Shown here one piece after another: positions 19,529 to 27,998 of a DNA stretch of 64,000 nt. Each line of letters begins with the position of its first letter. The first letter of the stretch is position 1. This DNA is from Brachybacterium squillarum M-6-3 (GTDB lineage: Bacteria > Actinomycetota > Actinomycetes > Actinomycetales > Dermabacteraceae). The translations under genes and the position numbers were made by a program. The stretch spans positions 248,001 to 312,000 of the forward strand of contig NZ_AGBX01000007.1 of NCBI RefSeq assembly GCF_000225825.1, in the 5' to 3' direction. A model generated the notes under the pieces. That model did not search any database and was not told the DNA's origin. It saw only the letters and a program-made list of their open reading frames with translations.

Positions 19529-20818
19529 TCACGCCCGCAGGTCGAGGCCGAACAGCGCGTCGACGGCGGCGGTGACGTCACCCGGCCGGGCATCGGCCGC
19601 GGAATCCGTCGTGAGAGTGGTGGGAGCCGCCGCGACAGCACCTTCGGCGCTCTCCCGGGCCCAGGCGTCGAGCACGCCGAGGGCGGTGGGGGTGTCCAGG
19701 TCGCCGCGCAGGGCGGCCCGCAGGGCGTCGACCACCGCGGGGTGGTGGCCGCCGCGGGCGGCCGCGGTGCGGTAGGCGGACAGCCGCTCGGCGGCCCGCT
19801 CCTCCTCGGCACCGCTCCACTCCCAGTCGGCGCGGTAGTGGTGGGCCATCAGGACCAGCCGCACCACCGCGGGCTCCACCCCGTCGCGCACCAGACGGTG
19901 CATGAACACGAGATTCCCCAGGGACTTGCTCATCTTGGTGCCCTGGTAGGCGACCATGCCGGCGTGCGCGTACAGCGCCGCGAAGGGGCGGCCGGATGCC
20001 ACCGCGTGCGCGGCGCCGAGGTCGTGGTGCGGGAACACCAGGTCGCTGCCGCCGGTCTGGATGTCGAAGGGCAGGCCCAGGCCGTCCTCGGCGATGCAGA
20101 CGCACTCGACGTGCCAGCCGGGGCGGCCGCGGCCCAGCTCCCCCGCCTCCCAGGCGGGCTCGCCCTCGCGCTCCGCGCGCCACAGCAGCGGATCGAACAC
20201 CCCGCGCTTGCCGGGGCGCTCGGGGTCGCCGCCGCGCTCGGCGAAGACCTCCAGCATCTGCCGCTCGCTCCAGCCGGAGACGTCGCCCAGGGCGCCGTCC
20301 TGGGCGAGGTCGAGGTACCAGTCCACCGCGTCGGTGCCGAGGGCGTCCTCGGCGGGGACCGGGTAGGCGCGGCCGCGCTCCCGCAGGGTCTGCACGAGGC
20401 CGATGATGTCGTCCATCGCCTCGCTGACGGAGCGGTAGGTCTCCGGGGCGACGACGCGCAGAGCCTCCATGTCCTCGGAGAACAGCTCCACCTGGGAGTC
20501 GGCCAGCTCCCGCCAGTCCACGCCGTCGCGCGCGGCCCGCTCGAACAGCGGGTCGTCGACGTCGGTGACGTTCTGGGCGACCTGCACCTCCAGCCCGGTG
20601 TCGCGCAGAGCGCGGCGCATCAGGTCGGCTGCGTGGTAGGTCGCGGCGTGGCCGAGGTGAGTGGCGTCGTAGGGGGTGATCCCGCAGACGTACATCCGCG
20701 CGGTGCCGGGGATGGCGGGGACCACCGGGGCGATCCGGCCAGTGCGGGTGTCATGCAGTCGCAGCGGGAGGCCGGAGGCGGGCAGCGGGGTCAGCGCGGG
20801 GGAGGTCCAGGAAAGCAC
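19529..20818 (-). CDS. mshC: Cysteine ligase of mycothiol synthesis
   Basis: MshC links cysteine to glucosaminyl-inositol with ATP, the penultimate step in mycothiol synthesis. It is related to CysS: MYVCGITPYDATHLGHA (zinc cysteine and HIGH-like motif), WHVECVCIA, and KMSKS. The 429-residue length, lack of the CysS anticodon domain and the TPYDATHLGHA signature separate it from CysS. It neighbours uppP and PAC2, as in mycobacteria. GTG at 20818 has no ribosome binding site and is preceded by TATGAT six bases away. Confidence 0.93.
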   Translation of the reverse strand: MLSWTSPALTPLPASGLPLRLHDTRTGRIAPVVPAIPGTARMYVCGITPYDATHLGHAATYHAADLMRRALRDTGLEVQVAQNVTDVDDPLFERAARDGVDWRELADSQVELFSEDMEALRVVAPETYRSVSEAMDDIIGLVQTLRERGRAYPVPAEDALGTDAVDWYLDLAQDGALGDVSGWSERQMLEVFAERGGDPERPGKRGVFDPLLWRAEREGEPAWEAGELGRGRPGWHVECVCIAEDGLGLPFDIQTGGSDLVFPHHDLGAAHAVASGRPFAALYAHAGMVAYQGTKMSKSLGNLVFMHRLVRDGVEPAVVRLVLMAHHYRADWEWSGAEEERAAERLSAYRTAAARGGHHPAVVDALRAALRGDLDTPTALGVLDAWARESAEGAVAAAPTTLTTDSAADARPGDVTAAVDALFGLDLRA

Positions 20819-20824
20819 CCGACG

Positions 20825-20830
20825 ATCATA
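20825..20830 (-). promoter_or_regulatory. -10 box of mshC, leaderless
   Basis: On the minus strand TATGAT ends six bases before the GTG start of mshC at 20818. This spacing places the transcription start on the start codon. Confidence 0.65.
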
Positions 20831-20849
20831 CGGTCCGGGACCCGGGTGC

Positions 20850-21728
20850 TCAGGCGCCGCCCAGGGGGTCCAGCACGCCGCCCAGCAGCAGGCCGAGCAG
20901 GATCACACCGGCCAGGACCCGGTACAGCACGAAGGGCATGTAGGAGTACTGGGAGATGATCTTCATGAACCAGACGATCACGACGTAGCCGATGCCGAAC
21001 GCCACCAGGGTGGCGACGGCGATGGCCAGCAGGCCCGGCTCCCCCGCGGCCGCGGCGGCGGCCTGGCCCTCGCTGCTCAGCAGCGCCGGGACCTCTTGGG
21101 CGGCCTTGTACAGACCGGAGGCGAAGACCGCCGGCACCGCGAGCAGGAAGGCGTAGCGGGCGGCGGCCTCCCGGGTGTAGCCCATCGCCAGGCCCGCGGT
21201 GATGGTGCCGCCGGAGCGGGAGACGCCGGGGATCAGCGCGAGCGCCTGGGCGAGGCCGAAGACGATGCCGTCCTTGACGGTGAGCTGGGTCAGCTCCTTG
21301 CGCTGCGGGGCGAAGCGGTCCGCGAGGCCCAGGAAGATTCCGAAGACGATCAGCATCGTCGCGGTGATGTAGAGGTTCCGCAGGCCGTGGTCGATCTGGT
21401 CCTCGAACAGCAGGCCCAGCACGCCGATGGGGATCGAGCCGAGGATGACCAGCCAGCCCATCCGCACGTCCGGGTCGGAGTGCGGCAGCTTGCCCGCGAC
21501 CGCCCGGCACCAGCGGCCGATGATGCGGGTGATGTCCTTCCAGAAGTAGATCAGCACCGCGGTCTCGGTGCCGAGCTGCACGATCGCGGTGAAGGCCGCG
21601 CCGGGGTCCTGCCCGGGCATCAGCAGCTCGCCGACCACCCGCAGGTGGGCGCTCGAGGAGATCGGCAGGAACTCGGTCAGCCCCTGGACGATGCCGAGGA
21701 TGATCGCGTCGAGGATGGACATGGGCAC
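20850..21728 (-). CDS. uppP: Undecaprenyl-diphosphatase
   Basis: UppP (BacA) removes a phosphate from undecaprenyl diphosphate at the membrane to recycle the cell-wall lipid carrier. The 292-residue protein is polytopic and has both catalytic motifs: [14 protein letters not shown] near residue 16 and [17 protein letters not shown] near 165. A GGAG ribosome binding site precedes ATG at 21728, with a second ATG two codons in. It is the gene immediately upstream of mshC. Confidence 0.96.
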   Translation of the reverse strand: MPMSILDAIILGIVQGLTEFLPISSSAHLRVVGELLMPGQDPGAAFTAIVQLGTETAVLIYFWKDITRIIGRWCRAVAGKLPHSDPDVRMGWLVILGSIPIGVLGLLFEDQIDHGLRNLYITATMLIVFGIFLGLADRFAPQRKELTQLTVKDGIVFGLAQALALIPGVSRSGGTITAGLAMGYTREAAARYAFLLAVPAVFASGLYKAAQEVPALLSSEGQAAAAAAGEPGLLAIAVATLVAFGIGYVVIVWFMKIISQYSYMPFVLYRVLAGVILLGLLLGGVLDPLGGA

Positions 21729-21821
21729 TCCTAGCGGGGCTCCCCGGGAAGCGGGGGTGCCCCCGGGCGGGACCGGGGACGAATCGTGCGAAGGGCCCCG
21801 TGCGGAGCCCCGGACACACTA

Positions 21822-21852
21822 CGCGGCGCCGGGGACGATGCCCGGCGCCGCG
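21822..21852 (-). terminator. Hairpin terminator after the acidic protein gene
   Basis: A perfect 12-bp stem CGCGGCGCCGGG / CCCGGCGCCGCG with a 7-base loop lies 62 bases downstream of the minus-strand gene ending at 21915 and upstream of uppP. No U-tract is present, as is common in GC-rich genomes. Confidence 0.55.
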
Positions 21853-21914
21853 TGCGGGTGCATGGTGAAGATCGCGTGCAGACCCTCGGATCAACGGGAG
21901 GATCAGCGGGCGGA

Positions 21915-22241
21915 TCAGCGAGAGGTGGAGTCGTCCTGCCCCTCGTCGTCCTCTTCGTCCTCGTCGTCGTAGTCGTCCTCGTCGTCGTCGAAGTCGTCCA
22001 GGTCGTCGAGATCATCGAAGTCGTCGTCGTCCTCGTCGTCGCCGTCGAAGACGATCAGCGGGGTCGCGACCTCGTAGGCGTCGAAGAGGGCGTCGTCGTA
22101 GGCGTCGAAGGCGGTGGTCAGCCGCTCGGTGGCGGCCTCCAGCGAGGGGTCGTCGTCACTGGTGGCGGTGGAGGCCGCCTCATGGTGACGTTCGAGGGCG
22201 GCGATCAGCGCGGCGAGAGCGGAGCGAGGATCCGTGTTCAT
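21915..22241 (-). CDS. Small acidic protein with Asp-rich tail
   Basis: 108 residues. The first half is helical (ALAALIAALERHHEAA, LTTAFDAYDDALFDAYEV) and the last third is almost only Asp and Glu, giving a strongly acidic protein. Similar short proteins are widespread in Micrococcales and are sometimes labelled primosomal or DNA primase; nothing visible supports that label. The Asp codons create a GTC-rich microsatellite-like stretch on the plus strand. ATG at 22241 has a TACGGT box six bases upstream and no ribosome binding site. Confidence 0.75.
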   Translation of the reverse strand: MNTDPRSALAALIAALERHHEAASTATSDDDPSLEAATERLTTAFDAYDDALFDAYEVATPLIVFDGDDEDDDDFDDLDDLDDFDDDEDDYDDEDEEDDEGQDDSTSR

Positions 22242-22247
22242 GGGTGG

Positions 22248-22253
22248 ACCGTA
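22248..22253 (-). promoter_or_regulatory. -10 box of acidic protein gene, leaderless
   Basis: TACGGT on the minus strand ends six bases before the ATG at 22241, the same spacing as for mshC, the PAC2 gene, pepA and lipB. Confidence 0.5.
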
Positions 22254-22332
22254 CCGCGTCGGGGAGCACAATGGACAGCGGACGGCCCCGGCTGTCCGCT
22301 CCGCCCGACCCTCGTCCCGGAAGGTTCCCGAC

Positions 22333-22629
22333 GTGCCGCAGTCCCCCCGTCCCCTGCCCGGCCGCATCGTCCATGTGCGGGATCCGCGCGGCATGCGGGA
22401 CCTGCCGCTGGAGCGCGGCCGCGTGCCCGAGGACTACGAGTTCCAGATCATCACGGTGCCGCGCGGCTCCTCCGTCTCCGCGGTGCGGTCCTCGCTCACC
22501 GAGGAGGCCGAGTACGGCCGCTGGGAGCTGGTGCGCACCCGGCTCTACATGGGCGGCGAGAAGAAGGTGTGGATGCGGCGCCGGATCATCCGGGTGCGCT
22601 CGACCCTCGGGGCGCTACCGGTCGGCTGA
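22333..22629 (+). CDS. DUF5703 family protein
   Basis: 98 residues with the conserved core DYEFQIITVPRGSSVSAV, LTEEAEYGRWEL and RRRIIRVR, found across actinobacteria as a small protein of unknown function. The start GTG at 22333 has GGAAGG eight bases upstream. It diverges from the acidic protein gene and is followed by a prepilin-peptidase-like gene. Confidence 0.75.
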   Translation: MPQSPRPLPGRIVHVRDPRGMRDLPLERGRVPEDYEFQIITVPRGSSVSAVRSSLTEEAEYGRWELVRTRLYMGGEKKVWMRRRIIRVRSTLGALPVG

Positions 22630-22755
22630 GCCCCGCTGGTAGCCCGAGCCCTGACCGCCGCCTGAATCCTCCGGCGGCCCCTCCCCCGCGACCGCTCGTC
22701 CACAGCGGCCGCCCGGGGCGCGCGCGAGCCGCGGTCCTCGTGCTCCCATGACGGG

Positions 22756-23256
22756 ATGATCCCGATCCCGACCGGCGCACTGCTGGTGCTGCTGCTGGGC
22801 TACCTGCCGCCCGCTCTCGTGCTCAGCGCGATCGACGCCCGGGAGCACCGGCTGCCGAACCGCCTGCTGGGCTGGATGAGCGGGGGCACCCTCGGCGGTC
22901 TGCTGCTCGTGGCGGCGGCGGTCCCGGCGCAGCGGGGCGCCGTGCGCACGGCGCTGGTGCTGGGGCTCGTCGCAGGCGTCGCGGCCGTGGTGCTGGCCCT
23001 GGTCGCGCCCTCCCTGCTGGGCATGGGTGATGCGAAGGCGCTGCCCGCGGTGGTGGCGGTCTCCGCCGCGCTCGGCGGCGAGGTGCTGATCGGCGGCCTG
23101 CTGGCGGCCGCGGTGCTGGCGGGCCTGGCCGGGGCGATGGTGCTCGCGGTGGCCCGCCGGGGCGGGGTGCGGTTCCCGCTGGGCCCGATCCTGCTCGCCG
23201 CCCCCTTCCTGGGGATCGTGGCGGCCCCGCTGGTCCGGCAGGCCCTCGGCGGCTGA
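22756..23256 (+). CDS. A24 family prepilin peptidase-like protein
   Basis: 166 residues with about six membrane spans. The two catalytic aspartates of A24 aspartyl proteases are in place: Asp27 in SAIDAREHRLPN and Asp92 in the GMGD motif of LGMGDAKALP. It lacks the cysteine-rich methyltransferase loop of full PilD, so it is the short form seen with Flp/Tad pili. No pilin genes are in the window, so the substrate is unknown. Confidence 0.87.
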   Translation: MIPIPTGALLVLLLGYLPPALVLSAIDAREHRLPNRLLGWMSGGTLGGLLLVAAAVPAQRGAVRTALVLGLVAGVAAVVLALVAPSLLGMGDAKALPAVVAVSAALGGEVLIGGLLAAAVLAGLAGAMVLAVARRGGVRFPLGPILLAAPFLGIVAAPLVRQALGG

Positions 23257-23292
23257 ACCGGACACGCGCACGGGACGGCGACAGCGACAGTC

Positions 23293-24120
23293 TCACACGC
23301 GGCGCTGACGGTCCCGCTCGTAGAGGGCGATGGAGCCGGCCACCGCGGCGTTCAGGGAACTGGCGGTGCCGCCCATGGGGATCTCCGCGAAGGCGTCGCA
23401 GCTCTCCCGCCACCCGGCGGACAGGCCGGAGGTCTCGGTGCCGATCACGAGCACCCTGGGCCCGGTGAGGTCGGTGTCGGCGAGGGTGCGCCCGCGGGCT
23501 TCGTCCAGGCCGATCACCTGCCACGGGCGGCCCGCCGCTCGCCGGGCCTCGACCCAGTCCAGCAGCTCCCGGTGGGAGGGCAGTCGCAGCACCGGCAGGG
23601 CGAACATCGAGCCGGTGCTGGCACGGATCGAGGCCGGGTCCCAGGCGTCCGCGCTGTGCCCGGTGAGCACGAGGGCATCGGCGCCGAGGGCGTCCGCGGT
23701 GCGGGCCAGGGAGCCGATGTTCCCGGGTGTGGAGGGCCGGTCGAAGACCAGCACCAGGCCGTCCGCGGGCACCGTGTCGAGGCGGGCGAGATCGTCCCCC
23801 GGCAGGGCGGCCACCAGCAGCAGCTCGGGGCTGCCCTCCTCCCGCTCCCCCAGCTCGGCCATCAGCTCGGCGCTCAGCTCGACGACGGGCCCGGGCGGGG
23901 CGGCGAGGATCTCGCGGGCCCAGTCGGAGCGGCGGGGACGGTCCTCCACCAGCACGGCGCGCACGTCGATGCCGGAGGCCAGCGCCCGGGTGATCGGCCG
24001 GACGCCCTGGACGATCATCTCGCCGCGTCGGTGACGTTTGGTGCGGCTGCCCAGCAGCGCCTGCCACTGTTGGAAGGTGGCGTTGCGGCGGGTGATCCGC
24101 GCGGGCAGGCGCTCGCTCAT
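23293..24120 (-). CDS. TrmH/SpoU family RNA 2'-O-methyltransferase
   Basis: 275 residues: an N-terminal L30e-like substrate-binding domain (about 1-110) and the knotted SPOUT domain with motif 1 DRPSTPGNIGSLARTADALG, motif 2 VIGTETSGL and motif 3 GGTASSLNAAVAGSIALYE. It methylates a ribose in rRNA or tRNA; which site is not decided by sequence. It overlaps the stop of trmL by 4 bases (ATGA), so the two RNA methylases are coupled. Confidence 0.9.
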   Translation of the reverse strand: MSERLPARITRRNATFQQWQALLGSRTKRHRRGEMIVQGVRPITRALASGIDVRAVLVEDRPRRSDWAREILAAPPGPVVELSAELMAELGEREEGSPELLLVAALPGDDLARLDTVPADGLVLVFDRPSTPGNIGSLARTADALGADALVLTGHSADAWDPASIRASTGSMFALPVLRLPSHRELLDWVEARRAAGRPWQVIGLDEARGRTLADTDLTGPRVLVIGTETSGLSAGWRESCDAFAEIPMGGTASSLNAAVAGSIALYERDRQRRV

Positions 24121-24584
24121 GAGCCGGCCTCGGTGTAGCCGAGCTGCCGCCAGGCCTCGTAGACGGCGATGGAGGCGGCGTTGGCGAGGTTCAGGGAGCG
24201 CCGCGCCGGCAGCATCGGGATGCGGAGCCGGTCCGTGACGCGGGGATGGGCCAGGGCCTCCTCGGGCAGACCGGTGGGCTCGGTGCCCATCAGCAGCACG
24301 TCGTCCTCGCGGTAGGAGACCTCCTGGAAGCCGGTCTCGGTGCGGGCCGTGAAGGCGTACACCCGGGACTCCGGCACGGCGGCCAGTGCGGTCTCCAGGT
24401 CCGGATGGATCGAGACCTCGGCGAGGTCGTGGTAGTCCAGGCCGGCCCGGCGCAGCTTCGCATCGGAGAGGTCGAAGCCGAGCGGTTCGATGAGGTGGAG
24501 ACGGGCCCCGGTGACGGCGGCCAGGCGGATCGCGTTGCCGGTGTTCCCGGCGATCGCCGGCTCGTGCAGGAAGAGGTGGACCAT
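24117..24584 (-). CDS. trmL: tRNA (cytidine/uridine-34-2'-O)-methyltransferase
   Basis: 155 residues, a minimal SPOUT domain: HEPAIAGNTGNAIRLAA, LLMGTEPTGLPEE and MLPARRSLNLANAASIAVYEAW. TrmL methylates the wobble ribose in tRNA-Leu isoacceptors; a tRNA-Leu gene lies just upstream on the same strand, though not in the same operon because a terminator separates them. The ATG at 24584 has no ribosome binding site and CATGAT lies six bases upstream. Confidence 0.9.
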   Translation of the reverse strand: MVHLFLHEPAIAGNTGNAIRLAAVTGARLHLIEPLGFDLSDAKLRRAGLDYHDLAEVSIHPDLETALAAVPESRVYAFTARTETGFQEVSYREDDVLLMGTEPTGLPEEALAHPRVTDRLRIPMLPARRSLNLANAASIAVYEAWRQLGYTEAGS

Positions 24585-24590
24585 CCCGCG

Positions 24591-24596
24591 ATCATG
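24591..24596 (-). promoter_or_regulatory. Candidate -10 box of trmL, leaderless
   Basis: CATGAT on the minus strand, one base off TATGAT, ends six bases before the ATG of trmL. Confidence 0.45.
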
Positions 24597-24664
24597 GCAC
24601 GTCCGCGGGGCTCCTCAGGGCTCCGCCGTGCGCGAGGGCGGCGGCCTGGGCCCGGGCATGACGA

Positions 24665-24691
24665 AGGCCCCGACTCCAGACGTCGGGGCCT
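24665..24691 (-). terminator. Terminator of tRNA-Leu
   Basis: A perfect 10-bp stem AGGCCCCGAC / GTCGGGGCCT with a 7-base loop, followed on the minus strand by TTCGT, begins 11 bases after the tRNA 3' end. Confidence 0.8.
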
Positions 24692-24701
24692 GTCACGAAC
24701 G

Positions 24702-24787
24702 TGTCCGAGGGGGGACTTGAACCCCCACGACCTATACCGGTCACTAGCACCTCAAGCTAGCGCGTCTACCTATTCCGCCACCCGGAC
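24702..24787 (-). tRNA. tRNA-Leu (anticodon GAG)
   Basis: The minus strand folds as a class II tRNA. The acceptor stem GTCCGGG pairs with CTCGGAC, followed by discriminator A and no encoded CCA. The anticodon stem CTAGC / GCTAG holds the loop TTGAGGT with anticodon GAG, which reads CUC and CUU. A variable arm and a T-arm with GGTTCAAGTCC are present. Length is 86 bases. The T-stem has five G-C pairs. Confidence 0.97.
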
Positions 24788-24911
24788 GAGTGGCCGCCTC
24801 AGCGACTCGGCAACATTAGCACGCAGCGGGGGCCCGGCCGTGCCGGGGCGGGTCGCGCAGGGCCTGCTCGTGGGGACAATCACGCCCGCTGTCGCGCCCC
24901 CGCACCGGCGC

Positions 24912-25331
24912 TCAGAGCGGAGCGGCCAGGCTCGCGCCCTCCAGCTCCCGGTGCAGCCGCCCCAGCACGGTGCCGACGGCGGAGGCGAGCGCCGGGTCCT
25001 CGCTGTCGGGGAGGCGCTCGGCGAGGTCCTGCAGGGAGGCGGCGGAGAGGGCCAGCATCGTCGGATCCGGCGTGAGCAGCTCCCGCTCGCCCCAGCCGCG
25101 GATCTCCTCCAGCACCCCGAGAAGGTCCTTGGCCGCGGGATGCCGACCACCCGAGAGCATCTCGACCCGCGCCCGGGTGGCCAGGGCGGTGCAGCGCCGC
25201 AGCACCGGGGTGGTGACCACGGTGCCGAGCGGGCGCAGCTCCCCGGACTCGTCGGCGACCTCGCGGAGGGGACGCTCGCGGGTGTCGACGACCGGCGAGT
25301 CGGCCGACGCGGCGGCGCGGTCCAGGTCCAT
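24912..25331 (-). CDS. Hypothetical protein, helical
   Basis: 139 residues, cytoplasmic by composition, with long amphipathic helices (VLRRCTALATRARVEML, KDLLGVLEEIRGWGERE, LASAVGTVLGRLHRELEG). No recognised motif. The start is ATG at 25331; an upstream in-frame start at 25397 would add residues of random composition. It lies between the tRNA and aroE on the same strand, with codon use like its neighbours, so it is probably real. Confidence 0.6.
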   Translation of the reverse strand: MDLDRAAASADSPVVDTRERPLREVADESGELRPLGTVVTTPVLRRCTALATRARVEMLSGGRHPAAKDLLGVLEEIRGWGERELLTPDPTMLALSAASLQDLAERLPDSEDPALASAVGTVLGRLHRELEGASLAAPL

Positions 25332-25448
25332 GCGGGGTACGTCCTCGGGGTGGTCGATCAGGGGTGGACGGCCGCACGGCGATGTGACGGCGCACACCGA
25401 TTTTACAACTGCTTTACCCGCGGGACAAGCCGGGGAGCCGATGGTGGA

Positions 25449-26285
25449 TCAGCGGGACGCGAGCTCTGCCCGGGCGGCGGCGAGCATCGCCTCCACCGGC
25501 GCCTCCGGGACCCCGAGCATCGACCTCACCTGCATGTCCGCCTGATGCGCGAGCATCTGCAGGCCGTCGGCGACGGGGGCGCCCGTGGCGGTGACCAGGG
25601 CTGCGAGCGGCGCCGGCCAGGGCTCGTAGAGCACGTCGAGGAAGGCGCCGGGACGCGGGAGCGGGCCCTGCCCGCCCCAGCGCTCGGCGACGGCCGCGGC
25701 GCCCTCGGCCGCGAGCGCGCTGACGACGGCCTCCGCGTCGAGCAGCTCCGCGGAGCGCTCCCAGGGGACCTCGGCCACGGCGATCCCGGAAGCCTCGGCG
25801 AGCTCACGCAGCGGGGCCAGGGCCTCGGGCCGGCGCGCGGACAGCAGCAGCCGGTCGACCCCCAGCTCGGCCAGAGCCGCCGTCGCGCTGAGCGCGGTCG
25901 CCCCGGAGCCGAGCACCGCCCCGGTGGTGGGCCCGCCGTCCAGGAGAGGGCGCAGGGCGGCGACGATGCCGTGCACGTCATGGTTCTCGGCCCGCCAGCC
26001 CCCGTCGGGACGGCGCAGCAGGGTGTTGGCGATGCCGAGGCGGAGGGAGGTCCCGTCGTGCTCCGCGGCGACGGCATGGGCTTCCGGCTTGCCGGGCATG
26101 GTCACGCTGAGCCCCTGCAGCTCCCGGCCGGGGCCGTCCGCGAGGAAGGCGTCCAGCTCCCCCGCCGGCACCTCGTGGCGGTCGTACGCGGCGTCGTCCA
26201 CCCCGAGCTCGCGGTACGCGGCCCGGTGCAGCACCGGCGAGAGGGAATGGGAGACCGGGCTCCCGACCACCGCGAAGCGGCGCAC
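25449..26285 (-). CDS. aroE: Shikimate dehydrogenase
   Basis: AroE reduces dehydroshikimate to shikimate with NADPH. 278 residues: VVGSPVSHSLSPVLHRAAY (shikimate serines), SVTMPGKPEA with the catalytic lysine, ENHDVHGI with the catalytic aspartate, GSGATALSATAAL for the nucleotide, and DGLQMLAHQADMQ. Two usual residues differ: NVT is SVT and NTD is NHD, but lysine and aspartate are kept. It starts 2 bases after mltG ends, in the common mltG-aroE order. Confidence 0.93.
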   Translation of the reverse strand: MRRFAVVGSPVSHSLSPVLHRAAYRELGVDDAAYDRHEVPAGELDAFLADGPGRELQGLSVTMPGKPEAHAVAAEHDGTSLRLGIANTLLRRPDGGWRAENHDVHGIVAALRPLLDGGPTTGAVLGSGATALSATAALAELGVDRLLLSARRPEALAPLRELAEASGIAVAEVPWERSAELLDAEAVVSALAAEGAAAVAERWGGQGPLPRPGAFLDVLYEPWPAPLAALVTATGAPVADGLQMLAHQADMQVRSMLGVPEAPVEAMLAAARAELASR

Positions 26286-26286
26286 C

Positions 26287-27459
26287 TCAGCCCTCGGCGT
26301 CGCGAGCGGCGGCCCAGTCGCGCCACTCCTCGACGTTCTGCTCGTGCTCGTCGAAGGTCGCGGAGAACTTGGTCTCCCCGGTCTCGGTGTTCACCGTGAC
26401 CCAGTACAGCCAGTCGCCCTCGGGCGGATCGATCGCGGCCTGCAGGGTCGCCTCCCCGGGGTTGGAGATCGGCCCGACCGGCAGCCCTGCGTGGAGGTAG
26501 GTGTTGTACGGGCTGTCCTCGGCCCGCTGCTCGGGAGTGGTGGAGATGGTCTCGCTGCCGGTGAAGTAGGCGACCGTCGAGTCGAGCTGCAGGTTCATCG
26601 GCTCGCCGTCGGCCTCCCCGATGCCCTCCAGGCGGTTCTCCAGGGTGCGGATCACCCGTCCGTAGTCGTCGGGGTCCCGGGCCTCCTTCTCGGCGATGGA
26701 GGCGAGGGTGAGCACCCGGTGGCGGTCGTCCTCGGCGACGCCCAGCTCGTCGAGCTCGGTCTCCATCCGCTCCCACATCATCGTGATGACCTCCTCGGCG
26801 GTGGCCTCCTCGGTGATGTCGTAGCGCCCCGGCCAGAGGTAGCCCTCCAGGGAGTCCGCGGGGTTCTCGGGGATGCCGAGGGAGGTGTAGTCCCCGGCGG
26901 CGGCCTCGAGGTCCTCGACCTCGATCTGGGTCTCCTCGGCGATCAGCTCCCAGATCTGGGTGGCCCGCAGGCCCTCGGGGACGATCACCCGGTGGCCGGC
27001 GATGTTGGCGGGGTCCAGCAGCATGTCCAGGGCGTCGGCGGAGGTCATCTGCTGCTTCAGCCGGTACAGGCCCGGTTCGATGCCGGAGGCGTCGGGCGTG
27101 TTGGTGAAGAGGGTGACGAAGGGGCCGGTGGAGAGGATCACGTCCTGCTCGACCAGGGTCTCGGCGATGTCGGTGCCGGTGTCGCCGTCGTCGACCTGCA
27201 CGATGGCCTCGCCGCTGCCGGGGCCGGGGTAGTCGGTCTCCTCCGCCTCGACGCTGACGTTGGAGGTCAGCCAGCGGTAGCCGGTGATGCCCCCGGCGAC
27301 CAGGGCGCCGACGACCAGCAGCACCAGCAGCACGGGCAGCAGCGCTCGGAAGGGGTTGCGGCGCGGGGAACGGGTGCCGCGATGGGAGTGCCCGGAGCGG
27401 TCGGGGCCGCGGTGCTGGTCCTCGGCGATCTCGTCGAAGCTGACGCGGTCCTCGCTCAT
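26287..27459 (-). CDS. mltG: Endolytic murein transglycosylase
   Basis: MltG cuts nascent peptidoglycan strands at the membrane to set glycan length. 390 residues: a charged cytoplasmic start (1-37), one membrane helix (38-60), a LysM-like domain (about 85-150) and the YceG catalytic domain with TLASIAEKEA, where the catalytic glutamate is expected (Glu257), and LQLDSTVAYF. It overlaps the ruvX stop by 4 bases (ATGA). Confidence 0.94.
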   Translation of the reverse strand: MSEDRVSFDEIAEDQHRGPDRSGHSHRGTRSPRRNPFRALLPVLLVLLVVGALVAGGITGYRWLTSNVSVEAEETDYPGPGSGEAIVQVDDGDTGTDIAETLVEQDVILSTGPFVTLFTNTPDASGIEPGLYRLKQQMTSADALDMLLDPANIAGHRVIVPEGLRATQIWELIAEETQIEVEDLEAAAGDYTSLGIPENPADSLEGYLWPGRYDITEEATAEEVITMMWERMETELDELGVAEDDRHRVLTLASIAEKEARDPDDYGRVIRTLENRLEGIGEADGEPMNLQLDSTVAYFTGSETISTTPEQRAEDSPYNTYLHAGLPVGPISNPGEATLQAAIDPPEGDWLYWVTVNTETGETKFSATFDEHEQNVEEWRDWAAARDAEG

Positions 27460-27998
27460 CGGGCCTCCTGCTGCTCGGCGGCGGGCCCGTCCTCCGGGTC
27501 CGCGGTCGTGGCGGTCACGAGCTCCCCGGCGCGGGCGCCGGTGGAGCGTTCGACGTCCAGGGCCTGCTGCAGGATCATCACTGCGGCGACCTGGTCGACG
27601 ACCTGGCGGTGCGTGCGTCCCTTGCGGCCGGACCGATGCAGGGCCTGGTGGGCGGTGACCGTGGTCAGCCGCTCGTCCACCAGCCGCACCTCGGGCGGTT
27701 CGTCCTCCCCGGCCAGTGCCTCGGCGAGCTGCTCGGCGAGGGTCCGGGCCTTCGCGGCAGCCGCGCCCTCGGAGCCGTCCAGGGAGCGGGGAAGCCCCAC
27801 CATGATGGCACGGGCCCCGCCCTCGGCCGCCTCGGCGAGGATGCGCGCGGCCGCGACCTCGCGCGGCACGGTCTCCACCGGCGTGGCGAGCAGCCCGTCC
27901 ATGTCGCTGCGGGCCAGGCCCACCCGGACGTCGCCGACGTCGACGCCGAGTCGCACCCCGCGGGGCAGGCCGGGGCGCGCGTCCTGCGGGGAGGTCAT
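27456..27998 (-). CDS. ruvX: RuvX/YqgF family nuclease
   Basis: 180 residues with an RNase H-like fold: LGVDVGDVRVGLARSD (first acidic residue), MVGLPRSLDGS, VRLVDERLTTVTA and DQVAAVMILQQAL. The family is a putative Holliday-junction resolvase also tied to 16S rRNA 5'-end processing. It overlaps alaS by 4 bases (ATGA) and mltG likewise, in the widespread alaS-ruvX-mltG-aroE order. The C-terminal 25 residues are acidic and disordered. Confidence 0.93.
   Translation of the reverse strand: MTSPQDARPGLPRGVRLGVDVGDVRVGLARSDMDGLLATPVETVPREVAAARILAEAAEGGARAIMVGLPRSLDGSEGAAAAKARTLAEQLAEALAGEDEPPEVRLVDERLTTVTAHQALHRSGRKGRTHRQVVDQVAAVMILQQALDVERSTGARAGELVTATTADPEDGPAAEQQEAR

Noticed and set aside
19529-20818. 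Cysteinyl-tRNA synthetase
   Set aside because: It lacks the C-terminal tRNA-binding domain and carries the MshC-type active-site sequence; position next to uppP also fits mshC.
21947-22060. GTC/GTCCTC-rich repeat that might be a regulatory or CRISPR-like array
   Set aside because: It is the reverse complement of Asp/Glu codons in the acidic protein; there are no spacers or fixed unit length.
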